Assembly (NCBI RefSeq): GCF_900187605.1
Contig: NZ_FYEA01000013.1
Location: 62,001-126,000, forward strand
Source of the DNA: Pseudomonas sp. Irchel 3H7
GTDB taxonomy: Bacteria > Pseudomonadota > Gammaproteobacteria > Pseudomonadales > Pseudomonadaceae
Length of the DNA stretch: 64,000 nucleotides
Direction of reading: 5' to 3'
The translations under genes and the position numbers were made by a program. The notes beneath the pieces are model-generated. The model ran no database searches and was not told the DNA's origin. It was given only the letters and a program-made list of their open reading frames with translations. Shown here in pieces: positions 42,955-51,244 of the stretch (positions are counted from its first letter, which is position 1; each line of letters opens with the position of its first letter).

Positions 42955-43794
42955 TTAACGAGCAATTGGCGTCAGTCGCAGCAAATGAATCCGACGGCTG
43001 TCGGCGTTCAGGATGCGGAAACGATAGGCGCCGATTTCAGTGATTTCGTTGCGTTTTGGCAAGTGCCCGAACGCGCTCATCACCAGACCGCCGACGGTGT
43101 CGAATTCGTCATCGGAGAACTCGCTGTCGAAGAACTCGTTGAAGTTCTCGATCGGGGTTAGGGCCTTGATCAGGAAGTCACCGCTGGGCAGTGGCTTGAT
43201 ATAGCTGTCTTCTTCGACGTCGTGCTCGTCTTCGATGTCGCCAACGATCTGTTCCAGCACGTCTTCAATCGTTACCAGGCCGGCCACACCACCGTATTCG
43301 TCGATGACGATGGCCATATGATTGTGGTTGGCGCGGAATTCTCGCAGCAACACGTTCAGACGCTTGGATTCCGGCACGAAGGTGGCCGGGCGCAGCAGAT
43401 CCTTGATGTTGAAGCTGTCGCCGTTCTCCTTGAGGATCAGCGGCAGCAGATCCTTGGCCAGCAGCACGCCCATCACGTCGTCATGGCTTTCACCAATGAC
43501 CGGATAGCGCGAGTGGGCCGAGTCGACCACGGCCGGGAGAAATTCACGCGGTGTCTGGGTCGCCTTGATGCTGATCATCTGCGAGCGCGGCACCATGATG
43601 TCGCGTACTTGCAGGTCAGCCACCTGAATGGCACCTTCGACGATGGCCAGCGCTTCGCTGTCCAGCAGTTTGTTCTGATGTGCATCACGCAGTAGCTCAA
43701 GCAGCTCCTGACGGTTCTTCGGCTCGTGGGCAAAAGCCTGGGTCAGTTTGCCCAGCCATGACTTCTGCCCGTTGCTCGATCGATCTTCGCTCAT
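42955..43794 (-). CDS. corC: CorC/YbeX family CBS-domain protein
   Basis: A 279-aa cytoplasmic protein with two CBS domains (DIMVPRSQMISI, then MAIVIDEYGGVAGLVTIEDV) and a C-terminal CorC_HlyC domain. It lacks the DUF21 membrane part, so it is the short YbeX-type form. It is linked to magnesium/cobalt efflux and, as part of the ybeX-ybeY-ybeZ operon, to ribosome maturation. Five bases separate it from ybeY. Confidence 0.92.
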   Translation of the reverse strand: MSEDRSSNGQKSWLGKLTQAFAHEPKNRQELLELLRDAHQNKLLDSEALAIVEGAIQVADLQVRDIMVPRSQMISIKATQTPREFLPAVVDSAHSRYPVIGESHDDVMGVLLAKDLLPLILKENGDSFNIKDLLRPATFVPESKRLNVLLREFRANHNHMAIVIDEYGGVAGLVTIEDVLEQIVGDIEDEHDVEEDSYIKPLPSGDFLIKALTPIENFNEFFDSEFSDDEFDTVGGLVMSAFGHLPKRNEITEIGAYRFRILNADSRRIHLLRLTPIAR

Positions 43795-43799
43795 AGCGA

Positions 43800-44294
43800 T
43801 TACTCTGAATCCTTTGTTGTAACGATAGGGGATGTTTCGGGTTCGTCGTCCGCGTACGGATCGGGATAGCCCAATTCGGCAAGCAACTCGCGTTCCAGTG
43901 CTTCCATTTCTTCGGCTTCCTCGTCATCTATATGGTCGTAACCCAGTAGATGCAAGCAGCCGTGAATGACCAGATGTGCCCAGTGGGCCTTTAGTTCCTT
44001 GCCTTGTTCGGCGGCTTCACGCTCGACCACGGCCACGCAGATCACCAGATCGCCGAGCAACGGGATATCGAGAAACTCGTCGGGTACTTCCGCCGGGAAC
44101 GACAGGACGTTGGTCGCGTAATCCTTGTGACGCCAGGTGTGATTGAGCTCGCGACCTTCTTCCTCGTCGACCAGACGAATGGTCATTTCCGAGTCGGCGG
44201 TGCGCTGGCGCAGGGCCAGTTCGCACCACAGGCGGAAGTCGGCTTCACTCGGCGCGCTCGCTTCAGTCGCGATTTGCAGGTCTAGCTCAAGCAT
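43800..44294 (-). CDS. ybeY: Endoribonuclease YbeY
   Basis: A 164-aa zinc-dependent endoribonuclease for 16S rRNA 3'-end processing and ribosome quality control. The metal motif H-x3-H-x5-H is seen in HLVIHGCLHLLGYDH. The C-terminus is acidic (about 25 residues). The ATG at 44294 overlaps the end of the phoH-like gene by eight bases, which indicates coupling; a longer reading extends into that gene and is rejected. Confidence 0.94.
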   Translation of the reverse strand: MLELDLQIATEASAPSEADFRLWCELALRQRTADSEMTIRLVDEEEGRELNHTWRHKDYATNVLSFPAEVPDEFLDIPLLGDLVICVAVVEREAAEQGKELKAHWAHLVIHGCLHLLGYDHIDDEEAEEMEALERELLAELGYPDPYADDEPETSPIVTTKDSE

Positions 44295-45285
44295 TTCGCG
44301 AAGTGTCCTTGGGGGCGTCATCACGGTTTTCGAAGCGCTCGTAGGCTTCGACGATCCGCTGGACCAAAGGATGGCGCACGACGTCTTTAGGCTGGAAGTG
44401 CGTGAAGCTGATGCCCGGAACGTCTTTGAGCACTTCAATCACGTGGTGCAGACCCGACTTGGTGCCTTTCGGCAGGTCGACCTGGGTGATGTCACCGGTG
44501 ATGACTGCTGTAGAGCCGAAGCCGATTCGGGTCAGGAACATCTTCATCTGTTCGACGGTGGTGTTCTGGCTTTCGTCGAGAATGATGAAGCTGTTGTTCA
44601 GCGTGCGGCCGCGCATATAGGCCAGTGGCGCCACTTCTATGACCTGACGTTCGATCAACTTGGCCACGTATTCGAAGCCGAGCATCTCGTAGAGCGCGTC
44701 GTAGAGCGGGCGCAGGTACGGGTCGATCTTCTGCGACAGGTCGCCGGGCAGGAAGCCGAGTTTTTCACCCGCTTCAACCGCCGGACGCACCAGCAGGATG
44801 CGGCGGATCTGCTCGCGCTCCAGGGCATCGACAGCGCACGCCACGGCCAGATAGGTCTTGCCGGTACCGGCGGGGCCGATGCCGAAGTTGATGTCGTTAC
44901 CGAGAATTTCCTTCACGTAGCGCAACTGATTCAAGCCGCGCGGGCGAATCATGCCTTTCTTGGTGCGCAGGGCGACGGAGGCTTCGGCGGGGGCGTGATT
45001 GTCCAGCTCGACCACGGCTGATTCCTGCAGGAACAGGTGAACCGTATCTGGCGACAGCTCTGAACCTTTGGTTTCCCGGTACAGGCGACGAATCAGATTT
45101 TCCGCAGACGTGGTGTGTTTGGGGTCGCCGATCAGCTCGAACTGGTTTCCGCGGTTGCGGATCTCGATGGTCAGGCGCTGTTCGATCAAGCGCAAATGCT
45201 CGTCGAATTGCCCGCACAGATTGGCGAAGCGGCGAGCCTCAAAGGGCTCGAGGATAAAACGATGTGGTTCTATGGGAGCGTTCAA
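44287..45285 (-). CDS. ybeZ: PhoH-like ATPase (YbeZ)
   Basis: A 332-aa P-loop ATPase (helicase-like fold) acting with YbeY in RNA metabolism. Walker A is FGIGPAGTGKTYLAVA and Walker B is NNSFIILDESQNTT. I take the TTG at 45285 as start because MNAPIEPHRFILEP is the normal N-terminus; an in-frame ATG 34 codons upstream overlaps the REP repeat region and adds unconserved sequence. First gene of the four-gene run to lnt. Confidence 0.92.
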   Translation of the reverse strand: MNAPIEPHRFILEPFEARRFANLCGQFDEHLRLIEQRLTIEIRNRGNQFELIGDPKHTTSAENLIRRLYRETKGSELSPDTVHLFLQESAVVELDNHAPAEASVALRTKKGMIRPRGLNQLRYVKEILGNDINFGIGPAGTGKTYLAVACAVDALEREQIRRILLVRPAVEAGEKLGFLPGDLSQKIDPYLRPLYDALYEMLGFEYVAKLIERQVIEVAPLAYMRGRTLNNSFIILDESQNTTVEQMKMFLTRIGFGSTAVITGDITQVDLPKGTKSGLHHVIEVLKDVPGISFTHFQPKDVVRHPLVQRIVEAYERFENRDDAPKDTSRNA

Positions 45286-45385
45286 GGTCGTATTTAGCCG
45301 CCCTGGGGCAATTAAGATGAAATCAAGGATAACGCCAGAGGCCTGGGTGCGAAAGCTCTTAAATATTCTCGGCGTCGAGACCGTC

Positions 45386-45459
45386 AAGATCGCAGCCTTC
45401 GGCAGCTCCTACATGGATTACATTCCCCTGTAGGAGCTGCCGAAGGCTGCGATCTTTTG
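45386..45459. repeat. REP hairpin, family R1, copy 4
   Basis: AAGATCGCAGCCTTCGGCAG at the left and CTGCCGAAGGCTGCGATCTT at the right are complements; the inner CTCCTACA/TGTAGGAG arms pair too. It lies between the miaB stop (45463) and the start of the phoH-like gene, both on the minus strand. Confidence 0.9.
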
Positions 45460-45462
45460 CAT

Positions 45463-46791
45463 TTATTGGATCAGCGAGCCGCGCAGCGAGTGCGGCTGTG
45501 CCGCGTCGATGTGCACGTCGGCGAACTGACCGATCAGGGTTGGATTGTCGCAGCGGAAGTTGACGATACGATTATTCTCGGTGCGCCCTTGCAGCTCGCC
45601 AGGGTCTTTCTTCGAGTAATCGGTGACCAGAATGCGCTGGATCGAACCGACCATTTGTCGGCTGATCTCGAAGCCTTGCTGATTCAGGCGATGTTGCAGC
45701 GCGTTCAGGCGTTCCTTCTTCAGCTCTTCCGGGGTCTCGTCGGCCAGATCGGCCGCCGGCGTGCCCGGGCGCTGGCTATAAACGAAGGAATAAGAGAAGT
45801 CGAAACCGACGTCGGCAATCAGCTTCATGGTCTGTTCGAAATCTTTCTCGGTCTCGCCGGGGAAACCGACGATGAAGTCCGAGCTGATGCAGATTCCCGG
45901 CACAGCGGCGCGCAGTTTGCGCAGCTTGGATTTGTACTCAAGCGCGGTGTGGTTGCGCTTCATTGCCGCGAGAATCCGGTCGGAGCCCGATTGCACCGGC
46001 AAATGCAGGTGTTTCACCAGTTCCGGCACGTCAGCGTGGGCCTGAATCAGGCTGTCGGAGAATTCCAGCGGGTGCGAAGTGGTGTAGCGGATGCGGTCGA
46101 TGCCGTCGATGGCGGCGACAACGCGAATCAGCTCAGCGAGATCCGCCAGGCGCCCGTCATGGGTGGTGCCGCGATAGCCGTTGACGTTCTGCCCGAGCAG
46201 CGTCACTTCACGCACACCGTTTTCGGCGAGGTGGATGACTTCGGCGATCACGTCATCGAACGGCCGGCTGACTTCTTCGCCGCGGGTATAAGGCACCACG
46301 CAGAACGTGCAGTACTTGCTGCAGCCTTCCATCACCGACACATAAGCGCTCGGGCCATCGATGCGCGGCTCGGGCAAGTGGTCGAATTTTTCGATTTCCG
46401 GGAACGACACGTCGACTTGCGGCAGCTTGGTGATGCGCGCGGCGTCGATCATTTCCGGCAGGCGGTGCAGCGTCTGCGGGCCGAACACGACATCGACGTA
46501 TGGGGCGCGATCACGAATCGCTGCGCCTTCCTGACTGGCCACGCAACCGCCAACGGCGATCACCATCTCCGGGTTGGCCAGTTTCAGTTCGCGCCAGCGG
46601 CCGAGCTGCGAATACACGCGATCCTGGGCGCGCTCGCGGATCGAGCAGGTGTTGAGCAGAATCACGTCGGCGTCCTCCGCGCGAGCGGTGACTTCCAGGG
46701 CCTGATGTTCACCCAGCAGATCGACCATGCGCGAGCTGTCGTACTCGTTCATCTGGCAACCGTGGGTTTCGATGTAAAGCTTCTTGGCCAT
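45463..46791 (-). CDS. miaB: tRNA-2-methylthio-N6-dimethylallyladenosine synthase
   Basis: A 442-aa radical-SAM methylthiotransferase that modifies A37 of tRNAs reading UNN codons. The N-terminal UPF0004 domain starts IETHGCQMNEYDS; the radical-SAM cysteines are in CSKYCTFCVVPYTRG; a TRAM domain is at the C-terminus (VTDYSKKDPGELQGRTENN). Divergent from the DUF1820 gene. Confidence 0.96.
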   Translation of the reverse strand: MAKKLYIETHGCQMNEYDSSRMVDLLGEHQALEVTARAEDADVILLNTCSIRERAQDRVYSQLGRWRELKLANPEMVIAVGGCVASQEGAAIRDRAPYVDVVFGPQTLHRLPEMIDAARITKLPQVDVSFPEIEKFDHLPEPRIDGPSAYVSVMEGCSKYCTFCVVPYTRGEEVSRPFDDVIAEVIHLAENGVREVTLLGQNVNGYRGTTHDGRLADLAELIRVVAAIDGIDRIRYTTSHPLEFSDSLIQAHADVPELVKHLHLPVQSGSDRILAAMKRNHTALEYKSKLRKLRAAVPGICISSDFIVGFPGETEKDFEQTMKLIADVGFDFSYSFVYSQRPGTPAADLADETPEELKKERLNALQHRLNQQGFEISRQMVGSIQRILVTDYSKKDPGELQGRTENNRIVNFRCDNPTLIGQFADVHIDAAQPHSLRGSLIQ

Positions 46792-46924
46792 GGATTAGTG
46801 TCGTCACGTGATTCAAAGAACCCGGCATTATAGGGAACAAGCCCGCAGGTTCCTACCGCTGTGCGTCCGGAGGCTATGCTATAGTTTGCGCCCTCATTTT
46901 TATCCCCGATGTTATCCCCCCGCC

Positions 46925-47254
46925 ATGACCAAACGCGAAGCTCCAATCTATAAGGTGATTTTCCTCAACCAGGGCCAGGTGTTCGAAATGTACGCCAAGC
47001 AGATCTATCAAAGTGATCTGTGGGGTTTTCTGGAAGTGGAAGAGTTCGTCTTTGGCGAGCGCACGCAAGTGGTCGTCGATCCGAGCGAAGAAAAGCTCAA
47101 GGCGCAGTTCGAAGGCGTGGTGCGCAGCTTTGTGCCGATGCATTCGATTGTGCGCATCGACGAGGTTGAGCGTCTGGGTACCCCGAAAATCAGCGAAGCA
47201 CGTGGCGCGGTCGGCAACGTGATGCCGTTCCCGATGCCGATGCCTGAGAAGTAA
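46925..47254 (+). CDS. DUF1820 family protein
   Basis: A 109-aa cytoplasmic protein (APIYKVIFLNQGQVFEMYAK; LWGFLEVEEFVFGER; FVPMHSIVRIDEVERLGTPK). This is the DUF1820 family, of unknown function, conserved next to miaB. The ATG at 46925 is preferred to one 39 codons upstream. The promoter likely lies in the 133 bases shared with miaB; TATGCTATAGTTTGC at about 46875 contains a -10-like TATAGT on the plus strand. Confidence 0.88.
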   Translation: MTKREAPIYKVIFLNQGQVFEMYAKQIYQSDLWGFLEVEEFVFGERTQVVVDPSEEKLKAQFEGVVRSFVPMHSIVRIDEVERLGTPKISEARGAVGNVMPFPMPMPEK

Positions 47255-47273
47255 AACCGGATCTGGATTTTTG

Positions 47274-47372
47274 ATCGTTCCCACGCTCTGCGTGGGAATG
47301 CCGCCTTCGACGCTCTGCGTCGGTGACGTGGAGCGTAACGGGATGAGTTCCCACGCAGAGCGTGGGAACTAT
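47274..47372. repeat. Inverted-repeat element, family R3, copy 2
   Basis: GATCGTTCCCACGCTCTGCG at the left and CGCAGAGCGTGGGAACTATC at the right form the outer arms; an inner CGACGCTCTGCGTC is followed by a diverged partner. Same family as 3561-3667. It separates the convergent DUF1820 and Sel1-like genes. Confidence 0.82.
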
Positions 47373-47378
47373 CGGCGG

Positions 47379-47933
47379 TCAGGGAAGAGGCGAGAACGGC
47401 GTACGCCCATCGGCGCTCTGCAGTTCCATCAGGTATTTACGGAAAATTTGCCCAAGCACCTGAGTGGCAGTCTCAAGGTCTTCGCGGGACATTTTTTCGG
47501 AGACTTCGTCGGCCGTGTCCAGCGCATCTTCAGCGCCGTTGACCGCCGCCATCTTCAGCACGATATACGCCTGAATGTTGTTGGCTTGCACGCCTTCACC
47601 GTGGAAGAACATCGTGCCGAGTTTGAACTGTGCCTGAGCGTGGCCTTGCAGCGAGGCCTTTTCGAAGTAGCTCAGGGCTTGATTGAGGTCGCGCGGCGCA
47701 TTCTTGCCGTCGTAGTAGAACTCACCCAACTCGTATTGCGCTTGCGCATCCCCTTCGTCCGCCGCTTTCTGGCAGGCGGCCAGTGCCTGCGTGACGTCTT
47801 GCGGCTGAGTATTGAGGGTGCAACGACCCATCGCCGGGATCAACAACGAGTTGCCGCCTGCTTGTGCATGCGCGAGCAGGGGCTGAAGGAGCAACAGGCA
47901 GCCCAAGGCAAGGGTGCGGCCGGTGCGGTTCAT
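47379..47933 (-). CDS. Exported Sel1/TPR-like repeat protein
   Basis: A 184-aa protein with a cleavable signal (LLLLQPLLAHAQA) and two or three Sel1-like repeats (GDAQAQYELGEFYYDGKNA; GHAQAQFKLGTMFFHGEGV). Such repeats mediate protein contacts in the periplasm. ATG at 47933 is chosen since the signal peptide starts there. The repeat element behind its stop probably ends the transcript. Function unknown. Confidence 0.85.
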   Translation of the reverse strand: MNRTGRTLALGCLLLLQPLLAHAQAGGNSLLIPAMGRCTLNTQPQDVTQALAACQKAADEGDAQAQYELGEFYYDGKNAPRDLNQALSYFEKASLQGHAQAQFKLGTMFFHGEGVQANNIQAYIVLKMAAVNGAEDALDTADEVSEKMSREDLETATQVLGQIFRKYLMELQSADGRTPFSPLP

Positions 47934-48120
47934 GGGAATCGACTTACCTCTGAAGGGCACGCGGACCCATCGAGGGATCCAATAAGCGCGCATTATGAAA
48001 TAAGCAGGGCCAACCTTACAAAGTCTTTACTCGTTTTTCTGCTGCACGGGGAATATATCGCCCACTTTAGGGGAGATTTTTAGCAGGAGCATCGGAAAAA
48101 CAGCGCGGATGTAGGTGAAT

Positions 48121-48148
48121 GCTGACGCTGGCGATAGCCAACGTCAGC
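48121..48148 (-). terminator. Hairpin behind hemL, terminator-like
   Basis: GCTGACGCTGGC (48121-48132) pairs with GCCAACGTCAGC (48137-48148) with one wobble, a 12-bp stem 10 bases after the hemL stop on the minus strand. No T-run follows, so rho-independent termination is uncertain. Confidence 0.5.
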
Positions 48149-48158
48149 GGCAGTGCGA

Positions 48159-49442
48159 TTATTTCAGTGCGGCGAAGGCGCGCTCGGCAGCGTCCAGCGT
48201 CAGTTGCAACTCGGCTTCACCGTGGGCGATCGAGGTGAAACCGGCTTCGAAGGCGCTCGGTGCCAGGTAAACGCCACCTTCCAGCATCAGGTGGAAGAAG
48301 CGACCGAACAGGGCAGCGTCGCTGGCCATCACGTCTTCAAAGGTGACGATGTCATCGGCGCCGCTGAAGTACAGACCGAACATGCCGCCGGCCTGAGTGG
48401 TCACGAACGGAATGCCCGTGGCATCGGCGCGTTGTTGCAGACCGTCGAGCAGACGCGTGGTGTAGTCGGTCAACTCGGCGTGAAAGCCTGGACGACTGAT
48501 CAAACGCAGCGTGGTCAAACCGGCGGCCATGGCCAGCGGGTTACCCGACAGCGTACCGGCCTGATACACCGGACCCAACGGCGCGATGCGTTCCATGATT
48601 TCACGCTTGCCGCCGAAGCAGCCGACCGGCATGCCGCCGCCGATGATCTTGCCGAAAGTGGTCAAGTCAGGATTGACCCCGTAGTACGCCTGGGCACCGC
48701 CGAGGGCAACGCGGAAACCAGTCATCACTTCGTCGAAAATCAGCACTACGCCATGCTTGTCGCACAGTGAACGCAGACCTTCGAGGAAACCTGGCGCTGG
48801 CGGCACGCAGTTCATGTTGCCGGCCACCGGTTCAACGATGATGCACGCCACGTCCTTGCCAACTTCAGCGAGCATCTTTTCAACCGCGTCGATGTCGTTG
48901 AACGGCAGGGTCAGGGTGTGTTTGGCGAATGCTGCCGGTACGCCGGCGGAGCTCGGCACGCCCTGGGTCAGTGCGCCGGAACCGGCCTTGACCAGCAGGC
49001 TGTCGGAGTGACCGTGGTAGCAGCCTTCGAACTTGATGATGCTGTCGCGGCCGGTGTAACCACGGGCCAGACGGATCGCGCTCATGGTCGCTTCGGTGCC
49101 GGAGCTGACCATGCGCACCATGTCCATCGAGGGCACCAGCGAGCAGACCAGGTCGGCCATCTCGGTTTCCATCGCCGTCGGCGCGCCATACGACAAGCCG
49201 TGTTGCAGCTGATTGCGCACCGCGTCGAGCACGTCCGGGTGGCTGTGGCCGAGGATCATCGGACCCCACGAGCCGACGTAATCGACATAACGCTTGTCGT
49301 CTTCGTCGGTCACGTAAGCGCCTTCGGCGTGTTTGAAGAACAGCGGGGTGCCGCCCACGCTTTTGAACGCGCGAACCGGCGAGTTCACGCCTCCGGGAAT
49401 GTGTTTCTGGGCATTGGCAAACAGCGTTTCGGAACGAGACAT
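48159..49442 (-). CDS. hemL: Glutamate-1-semialdehyde 2,1-aminomutase
   Basis: A 427-aa PLP enzyme forming 5-aminolevulinate for haem. The PLP-binding Lys is in LTTFGKIIGGGMPVGCFGG, and KFEGCYHGHSDSLLVKAGSG is typical. GVNSPVRAFKSVGG is at the N-terminus. It is 15 bases downstream of thiE in the thiD-thiE-hemL order normal for Pseudomonas. Confidence 0.96.
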   Translation of the reverse strand: MSRSETLFANAQKHIPGGVNSPVRAFKSVGGTPLFFKHAEGAYVTDEDDKRYVDYVGSWGPMILGHSHPDVLDAVRNQLQHGLSYGAPTAMETEMADLVCSLVPSMDMVRMVSSGTEATMSAIRLARGYTGRDSIIKFEGCYHGHSDSLLVKAGSGALTQGVPSSAGVPAAFAKHTLTLPFNDIDAVEKMLAEVGKDVACIIVEPVAGNMNCVPPAPGFLEGLRSLCDKHGVVLIFDEVMTGFRVALGGAQAYYGVNPDLTTFGKIIGGGMPVGCFGGKREIMERIAPLGPVYQAGTLSGNPLAMAAGLTTLRLISRPGFHAELTDYTTRLLDGLQQRADATGIPFVTTQAGGMFGLYFSGADDIVTFEDVMASDAALFGRFFHLMLEGGVYLAPSAFEAGFTSIAHGEAELQLTLDAAERAFAALK

Positions 49443-49457
49443 GATCGGGCTCTCAAA

Positions 49458-50081
49458 TCAGACTTTCAGTAATTCATTGAACGCGCGGGCGCGGCGGGTC
49501 ACTTCGGCGGTGCTTTCGGCACCAAACAGACCGTGAACCACGGCCAGCAAGTCGACTCCATGGGCCACCAGCGGCGCGGCGTTGTCGAGGGTGATGCCGC
49601 CAATCGCGCAGACCGGCAGATGCAGCGTGCGCTTGGCTTCGTCCAGCAGATCGAGGCTGCAGGTCGGCGCGCCGGGCTTGGTGTTGGAGTTGAAGAAGCG
49701 GCCGAAGGCGACGTAACTCGCGCCTTCTTTGGCCGCTTGTTCGGCCAGCGCGATTTGCGCGTGGCAGGTCGAACCGATGATCGCTTTCGAACCGAGCAGG
49801 GCGCGGGTCGGCGACAGTGGACCGTCGGTCTGACCCAAGTGCACGCCGACGTTGAGGCGTGCGGCCAGTTCAGCGTCATCGTTGATGATCAGCTGCGTCT
49901 TATAGCGCTCGCACAAATCGCGCAGTGCCTCGGCCTCGCGCAAGCGGCGGGCCTCGTCGCTGCTCTTGTCGCGGTATTGCAGCAGGGTGACGCCGCCTTC
50001 CAGCGCCGCCTCCACGTAAGACAGAAACTTGCCCGCCAGCAGTTGGCTGTCGGTGATGGCATACAGGCCACGTAGTTTCAT
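49458..50081 (-). CDS. thiE: Thiamine-phosphate synthase
   Basis: A 207-aa TIM-barrel enzyme that joins HMP-PP and thiazole phosphate. LLQYRDKSSDEARRLREAEA, LIINDDAELAARLNVGVHLG and VCAIGGITLDNAAPLVAHG are the substrate-binding motifs. It lies 18 bases behind thiD. No TPP riboswitch was recognised upstream of thiD. Confidence 0.95.
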   Translation of the reverse strand: MKLRGLYAITDSQLLAGKFLSYVEAALEGGVTLLQYRDKSSDEARRLREAEALRDLCERYKTQLIINDDAELAARLNVGVHLGQTDGPLSPTRALLGSKAIIGSTCHAQIALAEQAAKEGASYVAFGRFFNSNTKPGAPTCSLDLLDEAKRTLHLPVCAIGGITLDNAAPLVAHGVDLLAVVHGLFGAESTAEVTRRARAFNELLKV

Positions 50082-50099
50082 CGGGCAGACCTCACGACG

Positions 50100-50897
50100 T
50101 TACGAGCAGAAATCCAGCGGCAGGCGACGCGGGACGAACTGGCCTTTGCCCAGTTGTTCGGCATCGCGCAGGGTGCGCCAGGTGTAATCCAATGCACTGC
50201 GCACGGCGCTGGCGAGGTGTTCGCCCTGCGCCAGACGACCGGCCAATGCGCTGGCCAAGGTACAACCGGAACCGTGATAACTGCCCGGCAGACGCTGGCA
50301 GATAAAGGTTTCGCGCAGACCGTCGCGGCTGTACACGCGGTTATGGATTTCAGTTTCGTCGCCGTGGCCGCCGGTGATCAGCAGGTTTTTGACGAACGGC
50401 AGGAGTTTTTCTGCGCACTCGTCCGCGGTGCCTTCGGGCAGTTCGGCGAGGATGCGCGCTTCGGGAAGGTTGGGGGTGGCAATGATCGACAGCGGCAGCA
50501 GACGCTCGCGCATCGCATAACCGACTTCGTCCTTGCCCAGGCGACCGCCGCCACCGGCGCGCAGTACCGGGTCGCAGACCACCGGCAAGTGCGGGTGTGC
50601 AGAAAGCAGTTCGACAACAGTGTCGACCATTTCCAGCGAACCGAGCATGCCCAGTTTGACCGCCGCGACTTCGGAGTCGTTGAGCACGGCATTGGCTTGA
50701 GCCAGTACCCACTCACGGTCGAGGACGCGGAAGTCAGTGACGTTGACGGTGTCTTGCACGGTCAGGGCGGTGACGGCCGGAGCCGCATGGCAACCCTGCG
50801 CGAGCAGGGCTTCGATATCTGCCTGCAAGCCGGCGCCACCACTGGGGTCGTGGCCGGAGAGACAGAGGACAACGGGGCGGGAGCTGTAGATATTCAT
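50100..50897 (-). CDS. thiD: Hydroxymethylpyrimidine/phosphomethylpyrimidine kinase
   Basis: A 265-aa ribokinase-fold enzyme that phosphorylates HMP twice for thiamine synthesis. LSGHDPSGGAGLQADIEALL, VVCDPVLRAGGGGRLG and GSYHGSGCTLASALAGRLAQG (anion-hole GSGC) are conserved. The ATG at 50897 is preferred to an in-frame start seven codons upstream. Confidence 0.94.
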   Translation of the reverse strand: MNIYSSRPVVLCLSGHDPSGGAGLQADIEALLAQGCHAAPAVTALTVQDTVNVTDFRVLDREWVLAQANAVLNDSEVAAVKLGMLGSLEMVDTVVELLSAHPHLPVVCDPVLRAGGGGRLGKDEVGYAMRERLLPLSIIATPNLPEARILAELPEGTADECAEKLLPFVKNLLITGGHGDETEIHNRVYSRDGLRETFICQRLPGSYHGSGCTLASALAGRLAQGEHLASAVRSALDYTWRTLRDAEQLGKGQFVPRRLPLDFCS

Positions 50898-50947
50898 GGT
50901 GCGCGAGCTTACCACCAAAGCTGATTTTCGGGTGTGGGTGGAACAGC

Positions 50948-51030
50948 AAGATCAAAAGATCGCAGCCTGCGGCAGCTCCTATTAGGGAGCGCATTCAAGT
51001 GTAGGAGCTGCCGCAGTCTGCGATCTTTTT
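50948..51030. repeat. REP hairpin, family R1, copy 5
   Basis: AAGATCAAAAGATCGCAGCC at the left and GTCTGCGATCTTT at the right pair, as do CGGCAGCTCCTA and TAGGAGCTGCCG. It lies in the divergent gap between thiD and ladS, an unusual place for a REP, since most copies here follow stop codons. Confidence 0.88.
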
Positions 51031-51244
51031 GTCTACCTGACCGATCCAACAGCTCTAGCTCGCCGCTTTGCTCTGGAACGCCCGTTCTAGAGCCTTTGTA
51101 GGAAAAATTTCAATGGTGCTCAATGGCCATCAACGGCTATGCTAGTCTGGATCCAAACCAATAACAGGTAATACCGGTTTTACGTCTACTCAAAGGGAAT
51201 GGGGGGCTTCCTGACACAACCGGACGAGCCACGCTGGGGCTTCA
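51031..51244 (+). promoter_or_regulatory. Upstream region of ladS with a hairpin
   Basis: After the REP this region holds GCTCTGGAAC (51070-51079) pairing with GTTCTAGAGC (51084-51093) through a GCCC loop, with one wobble, followed by CTTTG. The promoter of ladS should lie here; TATGCT at about 51139-51144 is a possible -10 hexamer. No known regulator site is recognised. Confidence 0.4.

Noticed and set aside
50898..50947. A TPP riboswitch upstream of thiD
   Set aside because: No CUGAGA-type THI-box motif is visible between thiD and the REP element on the minus strand.
33697..51030. The five repeated hairpins as a CRISPR array
   Set aside because: Copies are kilobases apart, palindromic and outside genes; there are no regular spacers and no cas genes.
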